A stretch of DNA of 64,000 bases from Burkholderiaceae bacterium 26. GTDB taxonomy: Bacteria > Pseudomonadota > Gammaproteobacteria > Burkholderiales > Burkholderiaceae. Location: NCBI GenBank assembly GCA_000955795.1, contig JYOB01000016.1, forward strand, positions 149,908-213,907, written 5' to 3'. Position 1 is the first letter of the stretch. Every line of letters begins with the position of its first letter. A program made the position numbers and the translations under genes. The notes below the pieces were generated by a model. It saw nothing but the letters and a program-made list of their open reading frames with translations. It was not told the DNA's origin and ran no database searches. Below, in pieces: positions 45,794 through 54,227 of the stretch.

Positions 45794-46453
45794 TCAGTCC
45801 GGTTTGCGCGCGGGGATAGCCGCATCGAGCAACACGCGTGCCGTGCGCGGCAGGCTCTTGATGAGGCGCGGTGCATCGGTGCCGAAGGTCTGGCTGGCGG
45901 TGTAGGCGCCTTCGATCAGGAAGGCCAGGTCGTCGGCCAGCGCATCGGGGTCGGTCGCACCGGCGGCTTGGGCGCGGTCACGCAGGCGGGTGAGCAGCAG
46001 CGCCTTGTTGCGCTGGACAAACTGCCGCGCCGGATGCGTCAGATCCGGAAACTCCGCTGCCACATTCACGAACGGGCAGCCCCGATAGCCGGGGCGTGAA
46101 GCGCGCTCGGAGACATCGATGAAGAACTGCAGCAGTTGCGCGCGCGCATCGTCCGGGTGCTTGGCCACGCTCGCGTTGAAGTAGCCCCAGAAGCTCTCGT
46201 CGCTGCGCTCCAGGTAAGCGATGACGAGATCGTCCTTCGACTTGAACTGGCGGTACAGGCTCATCTTGTTGACGCCGGCCTTCTCCACCACGGCCTCGAC
46301 GCCCACGGCCCGCACGCCTTCGTAGTAAAACAGTTGACGAGCCGCTTCGAGCAGGCTGGCGTGCGCGTCCTCGCCGCTGATGCGACGCGGCGTCGGTTTG
46401 GGTTGATCAACGGTGGACAGCGCGCGAGGTCCGCGGCGGTTGGGCGTGGCCAT
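45794..46453 (-). CDS. TetR-family repressor
   Basis: A 219-residue regulator with a TetR helix-turn-helix (VGVEAVVEKAGVNKMSLYRQ, about residues 50-69) and a C-terminal TetR domain containing GYRGCPFVN. It is divergent from an MFS transporter gene, and the interval contains two copies of a 16-bp palindrome, one inside the transporter promoter; it is very likely the repressor of that gene. Confidence 0.88.
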   Translation of the reverse strand: MATPNRRGPRALSTVDQPKPTPRRISGEDAHASLLEAARQLFYYEGVRAVGVEAVVEKAGVNKMSLYRQFKSKDDLVIAYLERSDESFWGYFNASVAKHPDDARAQLLQFFIDVSERASRPGYRGCPFVNVAAEFPDLTHPARQFVQRNKALLLTRLRDRAQAAGATDPDALADDLAFLIEGAYTASQTFGTDAPRLIKSLPRTARVLLDAAIPARKPD

Positions 46454-46518
46454 GGTGATGCTCCTGCAAGCGCGGTGGGCACAAAGCCCCAGCTACGCCG
46501 GTGTCATTCGAATGCTGC

Positions 46519-46575
46519 TTGACATGTTACCGACCGGTACCTACTATCGCAACCACGTTGTTACCGACCGGTAAC
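46519..46575 (+). promoter_or_regulatory. MFS promoter with two TetR operators
   Basis: TTGACA (46519-46524) and TACTAT (46542-46547), 17 bases apart, form a near-consensus promoter. The spacer contains GTTACCGACCGGTAC (46526-46540); a second, perfect palindrome GTTACCGACCGGTAAC lies at 46560-46575. Binding to the first would block RNA polymerase directly. Confidence 0.85.
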
Positions 46576-46623
46576 GAATGCGATATTGTCGCCCCAACAA
46601 GAATCGAAAGAATCGGACAGCCC

Positions 46624-47922
46624 ATGCAGCGACTTGCCCGCCTCATCGCCCCCCGTTTCCACTACAGCTGGCTTGCGCTGGCGGTGGTGTTCCTGATCCT
46701 GCTGTGCGCTGCCGGCACGCGCGCCACGCCCAGCGTGATGATGCTGCCGCTCGAGCACGAATTCGGCTGGAGCCGCAGCACGATCTCACTGGCCATCTCA
46801 ATCGGTATTGCCCTGTATGGGCTGACGGGGCCGTTTGCAGCGGCGTCGATGCAGTATTTCGGCATCCGCCCGACGGTGCTCGGTGCGCTGGCGGTGCTGA
46901 TTTCCGGCACGGCACTCTCGGCGATGATGCACGAGCCGTGGCAGATGGTGCTGCTGTGGGGCGTGATGGTGGGCGGGGGCACGGGGGTGGCGGCCATCAC
47001 GCTAGGCGCAACGGTGGTCAATCGCTGGTTCACTTCGCATCGCGGGCTGGCCATGGGCATCCTGACGGCCAGCTCGGCCACGGGGCAGCTTGTGTTCCTG
47101 CCGATGATGGCCGCAGTGGTCGAGAGCTACGGCTGGCGCCCGGTGGTGCTGATCGTGGCCGGCGCGCTGACGCTGCTGTTGCCGGTCGTGTGGCTGCTGC
47201 TGCCGGAATCGCCCAAGAGCGTCGGTCTGCGCACCTATGGCGAACCTGCCGATACGCCGGAAGTCGATCCAGGCCCGCGCGCCAACCCGATCACCCTGGC
47301 CATGCAGACGCTCGTGCAGGCGGCACGCAAGCGCGATTTCTGGCTGCTGTTTGCCAGCTTCTTCATCTGCGGCGCGAGCACCAACGGCTACATCGGCACG
47401 CACTTCATTGCCATGTGCGCAGACCACGGGTTCTCTGAAGTGAAGGGCGCGAGCTTGCTCGCCGCGATGGGGATTTTTGACCTGGTGGGCACCACGCTGT
47501 CGGGCTGGCTGTCCGACCGCTACAACAGCCGCGTGCTGCTGTTCTGGTACTACGGCCTGCGCGGGCTGTCGCTGATCTACCTGCCGTATGCGTTCGGCTT
47601 CGAGTTCTTCGGCCTGCCGGTGTTCGCGATCTTCTACGGCCTGGATTGGATTGCCACCGTGCCGCCCACCGTGCGCCTGACCAACGACGTGTTTGGCAAG
47701 GCCGCAGCGCCCATCGTGTTCGGCTGGATCGTCGCAGGGCATCAATTGGGCGCGGCGTTTGCCACGCTGGGCGCGGGCATGATGCGCGCTTCGCTGGGCA
47801 ACTACACGCTCGCTTCCATGATTTCGGGCGGGCTGTGCGTGGCCGGCGCCTTCCTGGTGCTGCGCATTCACCGCACGCCCAAGCAAGATGCCGAGCGCGC
47901 GGGCCAGCCAGCTACCGCGTAA
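46624..47922 (+). CDS. MFS transporter (monocarboxylate/oxalate-type)
   Basis: A 432-residue inner-membrane transporter with twelve hydrophobic segments. The stretch VNRWFTSHRGLAMGILTAS resembles MFS carriers of monocarboxylates and oxalate/formate. Controlled by the divergent TetR repressor through two operators, so it is inducible by an unknown compound. ATG 46624 opens a normal N-terminus (MQRLARLIAPRFHYSW). Confidence 0.85.
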   Translation: MQRLARLIAPRFHYSWLALAVVFLILLCAAGTRATPSVMMLPLEHEFGWSRSTISLAISIGIALYGLTGPFAAASMQYFGIRPTVLGALAVLISGTALSAMMHEPWQMVLLWGVMVGGGTGVAAITLGATVVNRWFTSHRGLAMGILTASSATGQLVFLPMMAAVVESYGWRPVVLIVAGALTLLLPVVWLLLPESPKSVGLRTYGEPADTPEVDPGPRANPITLAMQTLVQAARKRDFWLLFASFFICGASTNGYIGTHFIAMCADHGFSEVKGASLLAAMGIFDLVGTTLSGWLSDRYNSRVLLFWYYGLRGLSLIYLPYAFGFEFFGLPVFAIFYGLDWIATVPPTVRLTNDVFGKAAAPIVFGWIVAGHQLGAAFATLGAGMMRASLGNYTLASMISGGLCVAGAFLVLRIHRTPKQDAERAGQPATA

Positions 47923-48696
47923 TCAAGGTTTCAGGAAACCGTACCTGGCCAGCACCGCCTGGCCGGCGGGCGACAGCACATACGCCACGAAGTCGGCCGC
48001 CGGTTGCGGCTGCTTCGTGCCCGAGGTCACAGCGATCGGGTACGTGAGCGGCACATTCAGCGGCACGGGGCTCGCCACCTTCACCTTGTCGGCGGCGATG
48101 GCGGCATCGGTGGAGAACACCAGGCCGGCCTCAACCTCGCCGCGGGACACATAGTCCAACGCCTGCCGCACGTTCTGCGCCAGCACCGCCTTGGCCTCCA
48201 CCGGCTCCCACAGTTTGGCCGCTTCCAGCGCACGCTTGGCATAGCGGCCCACCGGCACCGACGCTGGATTCCCGATCGCCACGCGTTTCACTTCGGGCCT
48301 CGTGAGATCGGCCAGCGCATGCACGGGCACCGTGCCCGTGGCGGGCACGATCAGCACAAGCTGGTTGGCAACAAAGTCGTGGCGCGTCTCGGCCTTGATG
48401 ACTTTCTCGGCCACGGCCTTGTTCATCGCCTCCTGATCGGCGGAGGCAAATACGTCAGCGGGGGCGCCCTTCACGATCTGCTGCATCAGCACGTCGGACG
48501 CGCCGAAGTTGAGCATGACCTTGGTATCGGGGTGCAGCACTTCGTACTGCTGCGCGATCGTCTTGAAGGCGTTGGTCAGGCTGGCGGCCGCCGAAACAAC
48601 CAGGTCCGCCGCATGAACGGGCGCGGCCAAACCCAGCGCCAGCGCAGCGGCCAGACCAATGGCGCGCACGTGCGCGCGCAGCGAAAAGCGTTGCAT
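47923..48696 (-). CDS. modA: molybdate ABC transporter substrate-binding protein ModA
   Basis: A 257-residue periplasmic protein: signal peptide ending PVHAAD (about residue 29), then the ModA fold (VVSAAASLTNAF, NFGASDVLMQQI, GAPADVFASADQ, TGLVFSTDA-like EAGLVFSTDA). It captures molybdate. The permease and ATPase genes (modBC) are not beside it, which is unusual. It converges with the MFS gene. A near-palindrome of ModE type lies upstream of its start. Confidence 0.88.
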   Translation of the reverse strand: MQRFSLRAHVRAIGLAAALALGLAAPVHAADLVVSAAASLTNAFKTIAQQYEVLHPDTKVMLNFGASDVLMQQIVKGAPADVFASADQEAMNKAVAEKVIKAETRHDFVANQLVLIVPATGTVPVHALADLTRPEVKRVAIGNPASVPVGRYAKRALEAAKLWEPVEAKAVLAQNVRQALDYVSRGEVEAGLVFSTDAAIAADKVKVASPVPLNVPLTYPIAVTSGTKQPQPAADFVAYVLSPAGQAVLARYGFLKP

Positions 48697-49080
48697 GAAG
48701 AACCCGGGAAAGTGGATGGATGACCTGCCGTAATATACGAGTCGATATAACGCTCGGTCAATGAGCGGTGGCGCATGCCCGGTATCACCGATGCCGAGCC
48801 TGTGTCTCGTCACCTCGCTCCCGTCCCGGACGCATCAGCGATTCATAAGCAAAACTCAAGATTCCTCAGGCTTGCGCAAAGGCGGCAATGACGATGCTAG
48901 CCTCTCGTTCACCGATAGACGGGCGCCAGAACAGCGCCGGAATCGAGACACAAACAACAGCAGGCAGCGCACCAGTGGCTGATCAAGCCCCGGCATGCAT
49001 GCCGCATCTCCACGCAGAAGTACCGCGCACAGCGTCGGCCGTTCTCGTGGTTCGGGATATCTGAATTGGGGGGAACAGGC
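48697..49080. other. 384-bp divergent intergenic region
   Basis: No gene seen. It contains the modA promoter region on one side and the upstream region of the roadblock/GTPase module on the other. The ModE-like inverted repeat at 48729-48752 is the only clear element. Confidence 0.5.
48729..48752. promoter_or_regulatory. possible ModE-type operator upstream of modA
   Basis: CGTAATAT-N8-ATATAACG, an inverted repeat with one mismatch, 33 bases from the modA ATG. ModE sites are AT-rich inverted repeats with CGTTATAT-like arms, which this resembles; repression by molybdate would follow. ModE itself is not in the window. Confidence 0.5.
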
Positions 49081-49803
49081 ATGGAGCCGCTCGCACCGGG
49101 CCACGCGCGCGTGGATCACCGACGTGGCAGCATCTCATTGCAGCATCTTGATGAAGGTCTGCAACGCCGGCTGCGCGCAGGAATCAGCGCGCTTGTCGGC
49201 CGCTCGCTCTATCAATGGGATGAAGTCCTGCCCGGCCAGGCCGATGTGGTGGTACTCGCCCCCGGGTCGGCCGATGCGGTCGCTGCGGCCCCCGTCAAGA
49301 TCTGGCTCGACGAGACACCACAATCCAGCCACGGCGACGACGCGTTCCACTTACCACTTGGGTTCAGCCTACCGGACCTCTGGGTGACGCTGGATCGCGT
49401 CGCGCTGCGTCTGATGGACAAACCCGCGCGTCCGAGCCCCGCAGCCGTCGAATCTCTCCCCACGCAAATCACTGAGGCGAGCCCCGAGCCGACCTACCGC
49501 CTGCTGCGCTGGGTCACGCTCGAGATGCATCTGCAGGCGCTGCGTTTCCGGCGAGCGATGGCAACCATGACCAATCGCGCGGTCAGCCTGCGTTGGCTGA
49601 CGACGGACGGCGGACTCGAACAGGAAGAGGCCCGCCTGCTGCTGCGTACGCTCAATCGGCTTGGCGCCCTGCAGATCGACGTGCACCGCGATGCCCCGTT
49701 GGCGACCGCGCCCGCGAACGCAAGCGTTTCCCACAGCCGCTTCTTCGACGTCGTCGGGCGCTGGCTGCGAACGTCTCGCCATCAGCTACAAGGCCGACCC
49801 TGA
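49081..49803 (+). CDS. first protein of a roadblock/GTPase module, unknown family
   Basis: A 240-residue soluble protein with no signal or membrane segment. The C-terminal third (RAVSLRWLTTDGGLEQEEARLL ... RLGALQIDV) looks like a small winged-helix or helical domain; the N-terminal part is unlike anything I recognise. GGGGGGA lies upstream of ATG 49081. The GTPase gene starts at the very next base after its stop, so they are co-translated. It probably acts as scaffold, effector or sensor for the GTPase. Confidence 0.65.
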   Translation: MEPLAPGHARVDHRRGSISLQHLDEGLQRRLRAGISALVGRSLYQWDEVLPGQADVVVLAPGSADAVAAAPVKIWLDETPQSSHGDDAFHLPLGFSLPDLWVTLDRVALRLMDKPARPSPAAVESLPTQITEASPEPTYRLLRWVTLEMHLQALRFRRAMATMTNRAVSLRWLTTDGGLEQEEARLLLRTLNRLGALQIDVHRDAPLATAPANASVSHSRFFDVVGRWLRTSRHQLQGRP

Positions 49804-50319
49804 ATGCATCGCATTGGCATCTTCGGCCCGATGGGCATCGGCAAGACAACAGCCATTCGCACGCTCTGCGGTGAGGTGACCATCGATTGCGATGTGCCCA
49901 ATCTTGATCGCCACGCGTCCGCCAAGGCCACCACAACCGTTGGCGTCGACTTCGGCGAGGTGGATCTGGGCAATGGCGAACTGCTGCAGATCTACGGCAG
50001 CCCCGGGCAGGACCGTTTCGATTTCCTGCGGGATTGGCTCATCTCCGTCATCGCCGGCGCGATCGTCATGGTTGACGTCAACGCGCCCGACGTGGGCGAG
50101 CGTTGCATTCCCCTGCTGCGTCGCATCGCCTCGGAACCCGCGCAGCCATCCACGCTGGTGCTTGTGGCGCGGCCGGCCACGCCCGCTCGGGTCGATGCGT
50201 TCTCCGCCCAGCTCAGCCAGGTGCTCGGGCGAGCCATTCCGGTGGTCATGGCCGATGTCCGCGAGCGGGCACAGATGCTCGATATCGTCGAAATCATGCT
50301 CTACACCCTGCAAACATGA
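49804..50319 (+). CDS. small Ras-like/CvnD-like GTPase
   Basis: A 171-residue P-loop protein. Walker A is GPMGIGKTT (residues 8-16); a switch II-like YGSPGQDRFDFLRDW follows near 62-76 in the place of the DxxGQ motif of small GTPases. The usual (N/T)KxD base-specificity motif is replaced (VLVARPATP), as in some MglA- or conservon-type proteins. It is encoded directly before two roadblock/LC7 proteins, which act as regulators of such GTPases in Myxococcus (MglB) and Streptomyces conservons. Confidence 0.8.
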   Translation: MHRIGIFGPMGIGKTTAIRTLCGEVTIDCDVPNLDRHASAKATTTVGVDFGEVDLGNGELLQIYGSPGQDRFDFLRDWLISVIAGAIVMVDVNAPDVGERCIPLLRRIASEPAQPSTLVLVARPATPARVDAFSAQLSQVLGRAIPVVMADVRERAQMLDIVEIMLYTLQT

Positions 50320-50744
50320 ACGCAGCAGCATCCCCCGTTCCAGCCGAACTCACGCACGCCGCCACGGCGGTGCTGACCAGGTACGCCGATGCGCTACCCG
50401 ACCTGTCCGCCGCGACGCTCTGTACGCTCGACGGCTTCACGATTGCCTCTGCACTGGACCCAACACGCTATAGCGCGGCGCGCCTCTCGGCCATGACGAG
50501 CACGGTCATGTCGGTGGTCCGTGCACTGGGGCGCGAAATGCGCTTCAGCACCTGCCACCGGATGGTGCTTGAAACCGACATGGGGACCATGGTGTTCCAG
50601 CCGGTCCGCCAGTCCGCGATCGTGCAAGTGTGCATGGCGAACCGGCACGATGCCGTGCTCGGGCGCGCCCTATGGGAGGCCAAGCGCATCGCAGAAGAAC
50701 TCGCTGCGCTGCCCGCCATGTCTTTGCTGCACCGACCCGCCTAG
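50316..50744 (+). CDS. roadblock/LC7-type protein 1
   Basis: A 142-residue protein with the roadblock/LC7 fold (about 15-125; ATLCTLDGFTIASAL, then MVFQPV and VQVCMA). Its ATG overlaps the GTPase stop (ATGA at 50316-50319). Likely a dimeric regulator or platform of the GTPase. Confidence 0.75.
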   Translation: MNAAASPVPAELTHAATAVLTRYADALPDLSAATLCTLDGFTIASALDPTRYSAARLSAMTSTVMSVVRALGREMRFSTCHRMVLETDMGTMVFQPVRQSAIVQVCMANRHDAVLGRALWEAKRIAEELAALPAMSLLHRPA

Positions 50745-50811
50745 CCGCACTGGCCGCGGTCGCACCGATTTCATCGCCACAACCTACTCACACCATCGGG
50801 GGAGTCAAATC

Positions 50812-51171
50812 ATGAGCAATCTCAACAGTTCCATTACCCATCTCGCAACCTTCGACGGAGCAATGTGCGCCATGCTGGTCGACAGCGCCAGCGGCATGAT
50901 CCTCGCATCGGCAGGCGATGGGATCGACCTCGAACTCGCCGCGGCGGGCAATACCGAGGTGGTTCGCGCCAAGCTCAAGACCATGCAGGCACTCAAGCTG
51001 GACGATGTCATTGACGACATCCTGATCACGCTCAGCAAGCAGTACCACATCATTCGCCCCGTCGCGAGCAAACCCGGACTGTTCCTCTACGTCGTGCTCG
51101 ACAAGAACAAATCGAACCTGGCGCTGGCGCGGCGCAAGGTTCAGGAAATCGAACAGGCCCTGAGCTTTTGA
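50812..51171 (+). CDS. roadblock/LC7-type protein 2
   Basis: A 119-residue roadblock/LC7-like protein (MLVDSASGMILASAG, YHIIRPVASKPGLFLYVVLD). GGGGGAG lies 6 bases before ATG 50812. Last gene of the module, 67 bases after the first roadblock gene. Two different roadblock proteins suggest a heterodimer. Confidence 0.75.
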   Translation: MSNLNSSITHLATFDGAMCAMLVDSASGMILASAGDGIDLELAAAGNTEVVRAKLKTMQALKLDDVIDDILITLSKQYHIIRPVASKPGLFLYVVLDKNKSNLALARRKVQEIEQALSF

Positions 51172-51198
51172 TCGGTTGGGTGCCCGCGGCACACCGCA

Positions 51199-52074
51199 TC
51201 ACTGATGCGGACGGGCGGCTTCGTCAATGCAATCGGCAAGCCGCCCAGCAATGGGCTGACGGCTGTGGCGGGGGCGTTCGATCAGGCCGATCTCGCGGTA
51301 AAACGTGTCGTCACCCAAGCTGATGGCACGTGTGCCGGGCGGCCAGGTGGCTTGCGCGGCGGTCTGCGGGGCAAGTGCGACGCCCTGCCCGCGCGCCACG
51401 AGTTGCGTCATGCCTTGCAGCTCGTCGAGTTCGATCACATCGTGCGTGGTGATGCGCTGGTCGCGCAGGAACTGATCGACGCGGCGGCCGCCGAACGAGC
51501 GGCGGTCGTAGCGGATGAACGGTTGACGCGTGAGCAGCGCGCGCCAGTCATCGCCGGGCACGCTGGCGGGCACCAGCAGCACGAAGGGTTCGGCCACCAG
51601 CGTGCGCCATTCCAGATCGGCCGGCACCGCAAACGGGGGGCGGATCAGCACGGCCAGGTCGATCTCGCCGGCATCCACCAAGCCAAGCAAGTCAAGTGAG
51701 ACACCCGGCAGAATGCGTGCGCGGCAATGCGGGAATTCGCTGCGAAATTGCACCAGCGCATCCACCAGAAACGACGTCTGCACCGAAGCAATCGCGCCGA
51801 CGCGCACCAGGCCGCGTTGCTCGTTGCCGCCCGCCTGGTCGCCCAGACGGTCATACAGCGTGACGATGTGTTCTGCCAGCGCCAGCGCATCGCGCCCGGC
51901 GGCGTTGAGCGTGGCTGAGCGGCCCGTGCGATCAAAGAGCGGGAAGCCGAGCGACGCTTCCAGACGCTGGATCTGCGCGCTCACCGCAGACTGCGTCAGG
52001 CCGATGCGATCGCCCGCGCCCGCAAAGGTGCCGTGCCGGGCAACGGCGATGAAGGTCTTGAGTTCTCGAAGCAT
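51199..52074 (-). CDS. LysR-family transcriptional regulator
   Basis: A 291-residue regulator: N-terminal LysR helix-turn-helix (FAGAGDRIGLTQSAVSAQIQ, residues 17-36) and a periplasmic-binding-protein-like effector domain. It converges with the roadblock module and lies 50 bases downstream of the VOC-protein gene on the same strand. Target genes not evident. Confidence 0.9.
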   Translation of the reverse strand: MLRELKTFIAVARHGTFAGAGDRIGLTQSAVSAQIQRLEASLGFPLFDRTGRSATLNAAGRDALALAEHIVTLYDRLGDQAGGNEQRGLVRVGAIASVQTSFLVDALVQFRSEFPHCRARILPGVSLDLLGLVDAGEIDLAVLIRPPFAVPADLEWRTLVAEPFVLLVPASVPGDDWRALLTRQPFIRYDRRSFGGRRVDQFLRDQRITTHDVIELDELQGMTQLVARGQGVALAPQTAAQATWPPGTRAISLGDDTFYREIGLIERPRHSRQPIAGRLADCIDEAARPHQ

Positions 52075-52124
52075 GGGGCGCGCGCATCAGTGGAGAAGCG
52101 CAAGGATACGCGCGCCGCGGCGGC

Positions 52125-52559
52125 TCACTTGGCAAACAGCGACGCCATATTGGCAAACGCCTTCATCTCCATCGCGTTGCCCGACGGATCGAGGAAGAAC
52201 ATCGTGGCCTGCTCGCCCACTTCACCCTTGAAGCGGATGTGCGGCTCGATGATGAACTCGATGCCGGCGGCGCGCAGCTTGTCGGCTGCCGCTTCCCATT
52301 CGGGCATCGACAGCACTACGCCGAAGTGGCGCACGGGCACGTTGTCGCCGTCGACGGCGCTGGTCTTGCGGTGGCCGATTTCGTCCGGCGCGAGGTGGGC
52401 GACGATCTGGTGGCCGTAGAAATTGAAATCCACCCAGTCCGGCGAACTGCGCCCCTCCGGGCAACCGAGGATGCCGCCATAGAAGGCGCGCGCCGCGGCA
52501 ATATCGTGGACAGGAAAAGCCAGGTGAAACGGTGCAAGCACGGGTGTGACGTCGCTCAT
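52125..52559 (-). CDS. glyoxalase/dioxygenase-like VOC protein
   Basis: A 144-residue VOC-fold protein with metal-ligand candidates in [21 protein letters not shown] and the glutamate in GNAMEMKAF. Two beta-alpha-beta-beta-beta units are recognisable. It may be a lyase or dioxygenase of small organic compounds. ATG 52559 chosen because the domain starts there. Confidence 0.8.
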   Translation of the reverse strand: MSDVTPVLAPFHLAFPVHDIAAARAFYGGILGCPEGRSSPDWVDFNFYGHQIVAHLAPDEIGHRKTSAVDGDNVPVRHFGVVLSMPEWEAAADKLRAAGIEFIIEPHIRFKGEVGEQATMFFLDPSGNAMEMKAFANMASLFAK

Positions 52560-52800
52560 GGTGGGGGCAAAGGCGGCAGGGATTGAACAAGGCGGCACCG
52601 GCACGCAGGTGGGGGGCACCCACGAACCAGGCCATGCGGATGAGTCTATGCGCATCCATTCATCCACAAAAGCGATGATTTTTTGCTCTGAGCGCCATCA
52701 ATATCGATGAATCAGCCAAAAAAGAAGCCGCCCAACGGCGGCGAAAGAGACACACGGTAAGCGCGCCTGCATGAGATGCAGGCCCGCAAAGCTCGGAATT

Positions 52801-53379
52801 TCAGGCGAAAACGAACGGCGTCATGACCGCTTCAACATCGGCCAACGGCAGGCGCACGGTGCAGACGGTGGCATCGCCCGGGACATTGGCAACGTGGAAA
52901 CCCGCATCGCGCGCCAGGCTGATCATTCGGCGGTTGATGGACAGCACCTCGCCGAAGACTTCACGCGCGCCGCACACCCGGGCCGCGCGGACCAGCGTGG
53001 CGAACAAACGTCGCCCGACGCCCTTGCCCTGCCACGCATCGGCCACCAGCATTGCAAATTCGGCCACGCCGTCTTCCACGACGAAGCGGCCATCGGCGAT
53101 CAGGTCTTCGCCGGTGCCGTCGGGGCGCGCCACGCTCACGACCAGCGCCATGTGGTTCACGTAATCGATTTGCGTGTAGGCGGCGAGCATCTCGTCGGTC
53201 AGCCGGCCCCCGCCCACCAGGAACCGCGCATAGCGCGACTCGGACGACAGCCCGTCTACCAGGGCCGCCTCAAGCGGGGCGTCTTGCGGCAGAATCGGGC
53301 GCACGGTGGCGATGGAGCCGTCGTGCATGGTCCAGCGGTCGATCCATTCGGCGGGGTAACGGTGGATGGTGTAAAGCAT
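52801..53379 (-). CDS. GNAT-family N-acetyltransferase
   Basis: A 192-residue acetyltransferase with acetyl-CoA-binding loop QGKGVGRRLF near residue 122 and preceding strand EFAMLVADAW. The N-terminus (ATVRPILPQDAPLEAAL) is of the type fused to acyl-CoA synthetases in protein lysine acetyltransferases. AGGAG lies 8 bases before ATG 53379. Divergent from an HxlR regulator whose operator overlaps the interval. Confidence 0.85.
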   Translation of the reverse strand: MLYTIHRYPAEWIDRWTMHDGSIATVRPILPQDAPLEAALVDGLSSESRYARFLVGGGRLTDEMLAAYTQIDYVNHMALVVSVARPDGTGEDLIADGRFVVEDGVAEFAMLVADAWQGKGVGRRLFATLVRAARVCGAREVFGEVLSINRRMISLARDAGFHVANVPGDATVCTVRLPLADVEAVMTPFVFA

Positions 53380-53471
53380 GGGGATCTCCTCACGCGATGG
53401 ATCGTTGTTATTGACCGCCAGCACGGGATCACCGCCTGACTTTCTAATTTGAAGCTAGATTAGCAGAAACC

Positions 53472-53494
53472 CTGACTTTTGCAAGTAAAGTCAG
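53472..53494. promoter_or_regulatory. inverted repeat between GNAT and HxlR genes
   Basis: CTGACTTT-N7-AAAGTCAG, a perfect 8-bp inverted repeat ending 19 bases before the HxlR start. TGACTTT also occurs just left of it (about 53439) and a related TTGACT right of it (53497-53502). Likely binding site of the HxlR protein for both genes. Confidence 0.65.
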
Positions 53495-53513
53495 AATTGA
53501 CTATGCTTTTGCC

Positions 53514-54056
53514 ATGAGAATCCCGGAACCCTTCCCCGTCCCAGCGGCGTCGGAGCTTGTGACGTCGATGGAAGAGCCCTGCTCGATCGCTGCCGCCGTG
53601 TCGATCGTCGGCGAGAAATGGACGCTGCTCGTGCTGCGCGAGGCGTTCTCGGGCGTGACGCGGTTTGATGAGTTTTTGCGCCGCACGGGGTGCTCGTCGG
53701 CGATCCTGTCGTCGCGGCTCAAGGCGTTGGTGACGTACGGCATCCTGCGGCGCGTGCCGTATCAGGAGCCGGGCGACCGCGTGCGCGATGCCTACCGGCT
53801 CACGCGGGCGGGCGTCGACCTGCTGCCCGCCATCGTCGCGCTGATGCAATGGGGCGACCGCTACCTCACGCCCGACGGCGAAGGCCCGATCCTGTTGCGC
53901 GACCGCGAGAGCGGCACGCCAATCCACGTGGCGCTGGTCAATGCGCTGGGCGAGCCTGTTGCGCCCAAGAACTCGATACGCGAGCGCAATCCCCGTTATG
54001 GGCAGGGGGAAAGTCCCGCTGCAACGGCCGCTGATACACCGCCGGCCAACGGGTAA
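53514..54056 (+). CDS. HxlR-family transcriptional regulator
   Basis: A 180-residue winged-helix regulator. The HxlR hallmark is clear: CSIAAAVSIVGEKWTLLVLR (residues 23-42), RFDEFLRRTGCSSAILSSR (50-68) and the wing RRVPYQEPGDRVRDAYRLT (about 79-97). An extra C-terminal zinc-less tail of about 60 residues follows. It should control itself and the divergent GNAT gene, possibly with redox sensing through Cys residues. Confidence 0.88.
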   Translation: MRIPEPFPVPAASELVTSMEEPCSIAAAVSIVGEKWTLLVLREAFSGVTRFDEFLRRTGCSSAILSSRLKALVTYGILRRVPYQEPGDRVRDAYRLTRAGVDLLPAIVALMQWGDRYLTPDGEGPILLRDRESGTPIHVALVNALGEPVAPKNSIRERNPRYGQGESPAATAADTPPANG

Positions 54057-54227
54057 CACACAACTTTACAGGCCCGGAAAAACGCCCTATCGTCGCGGAT
54101 GAATGGGCAAACGGCCGCGTTCGACCCGCCTTTCCAACGCATTCCGCGCCGTTGTGCCATCGGCTGATGGCCGCCCCTCTTGATTTCGCCCTCGACCTCG
54201 CTGCTCACGCCCGGAACCACGACTGCC

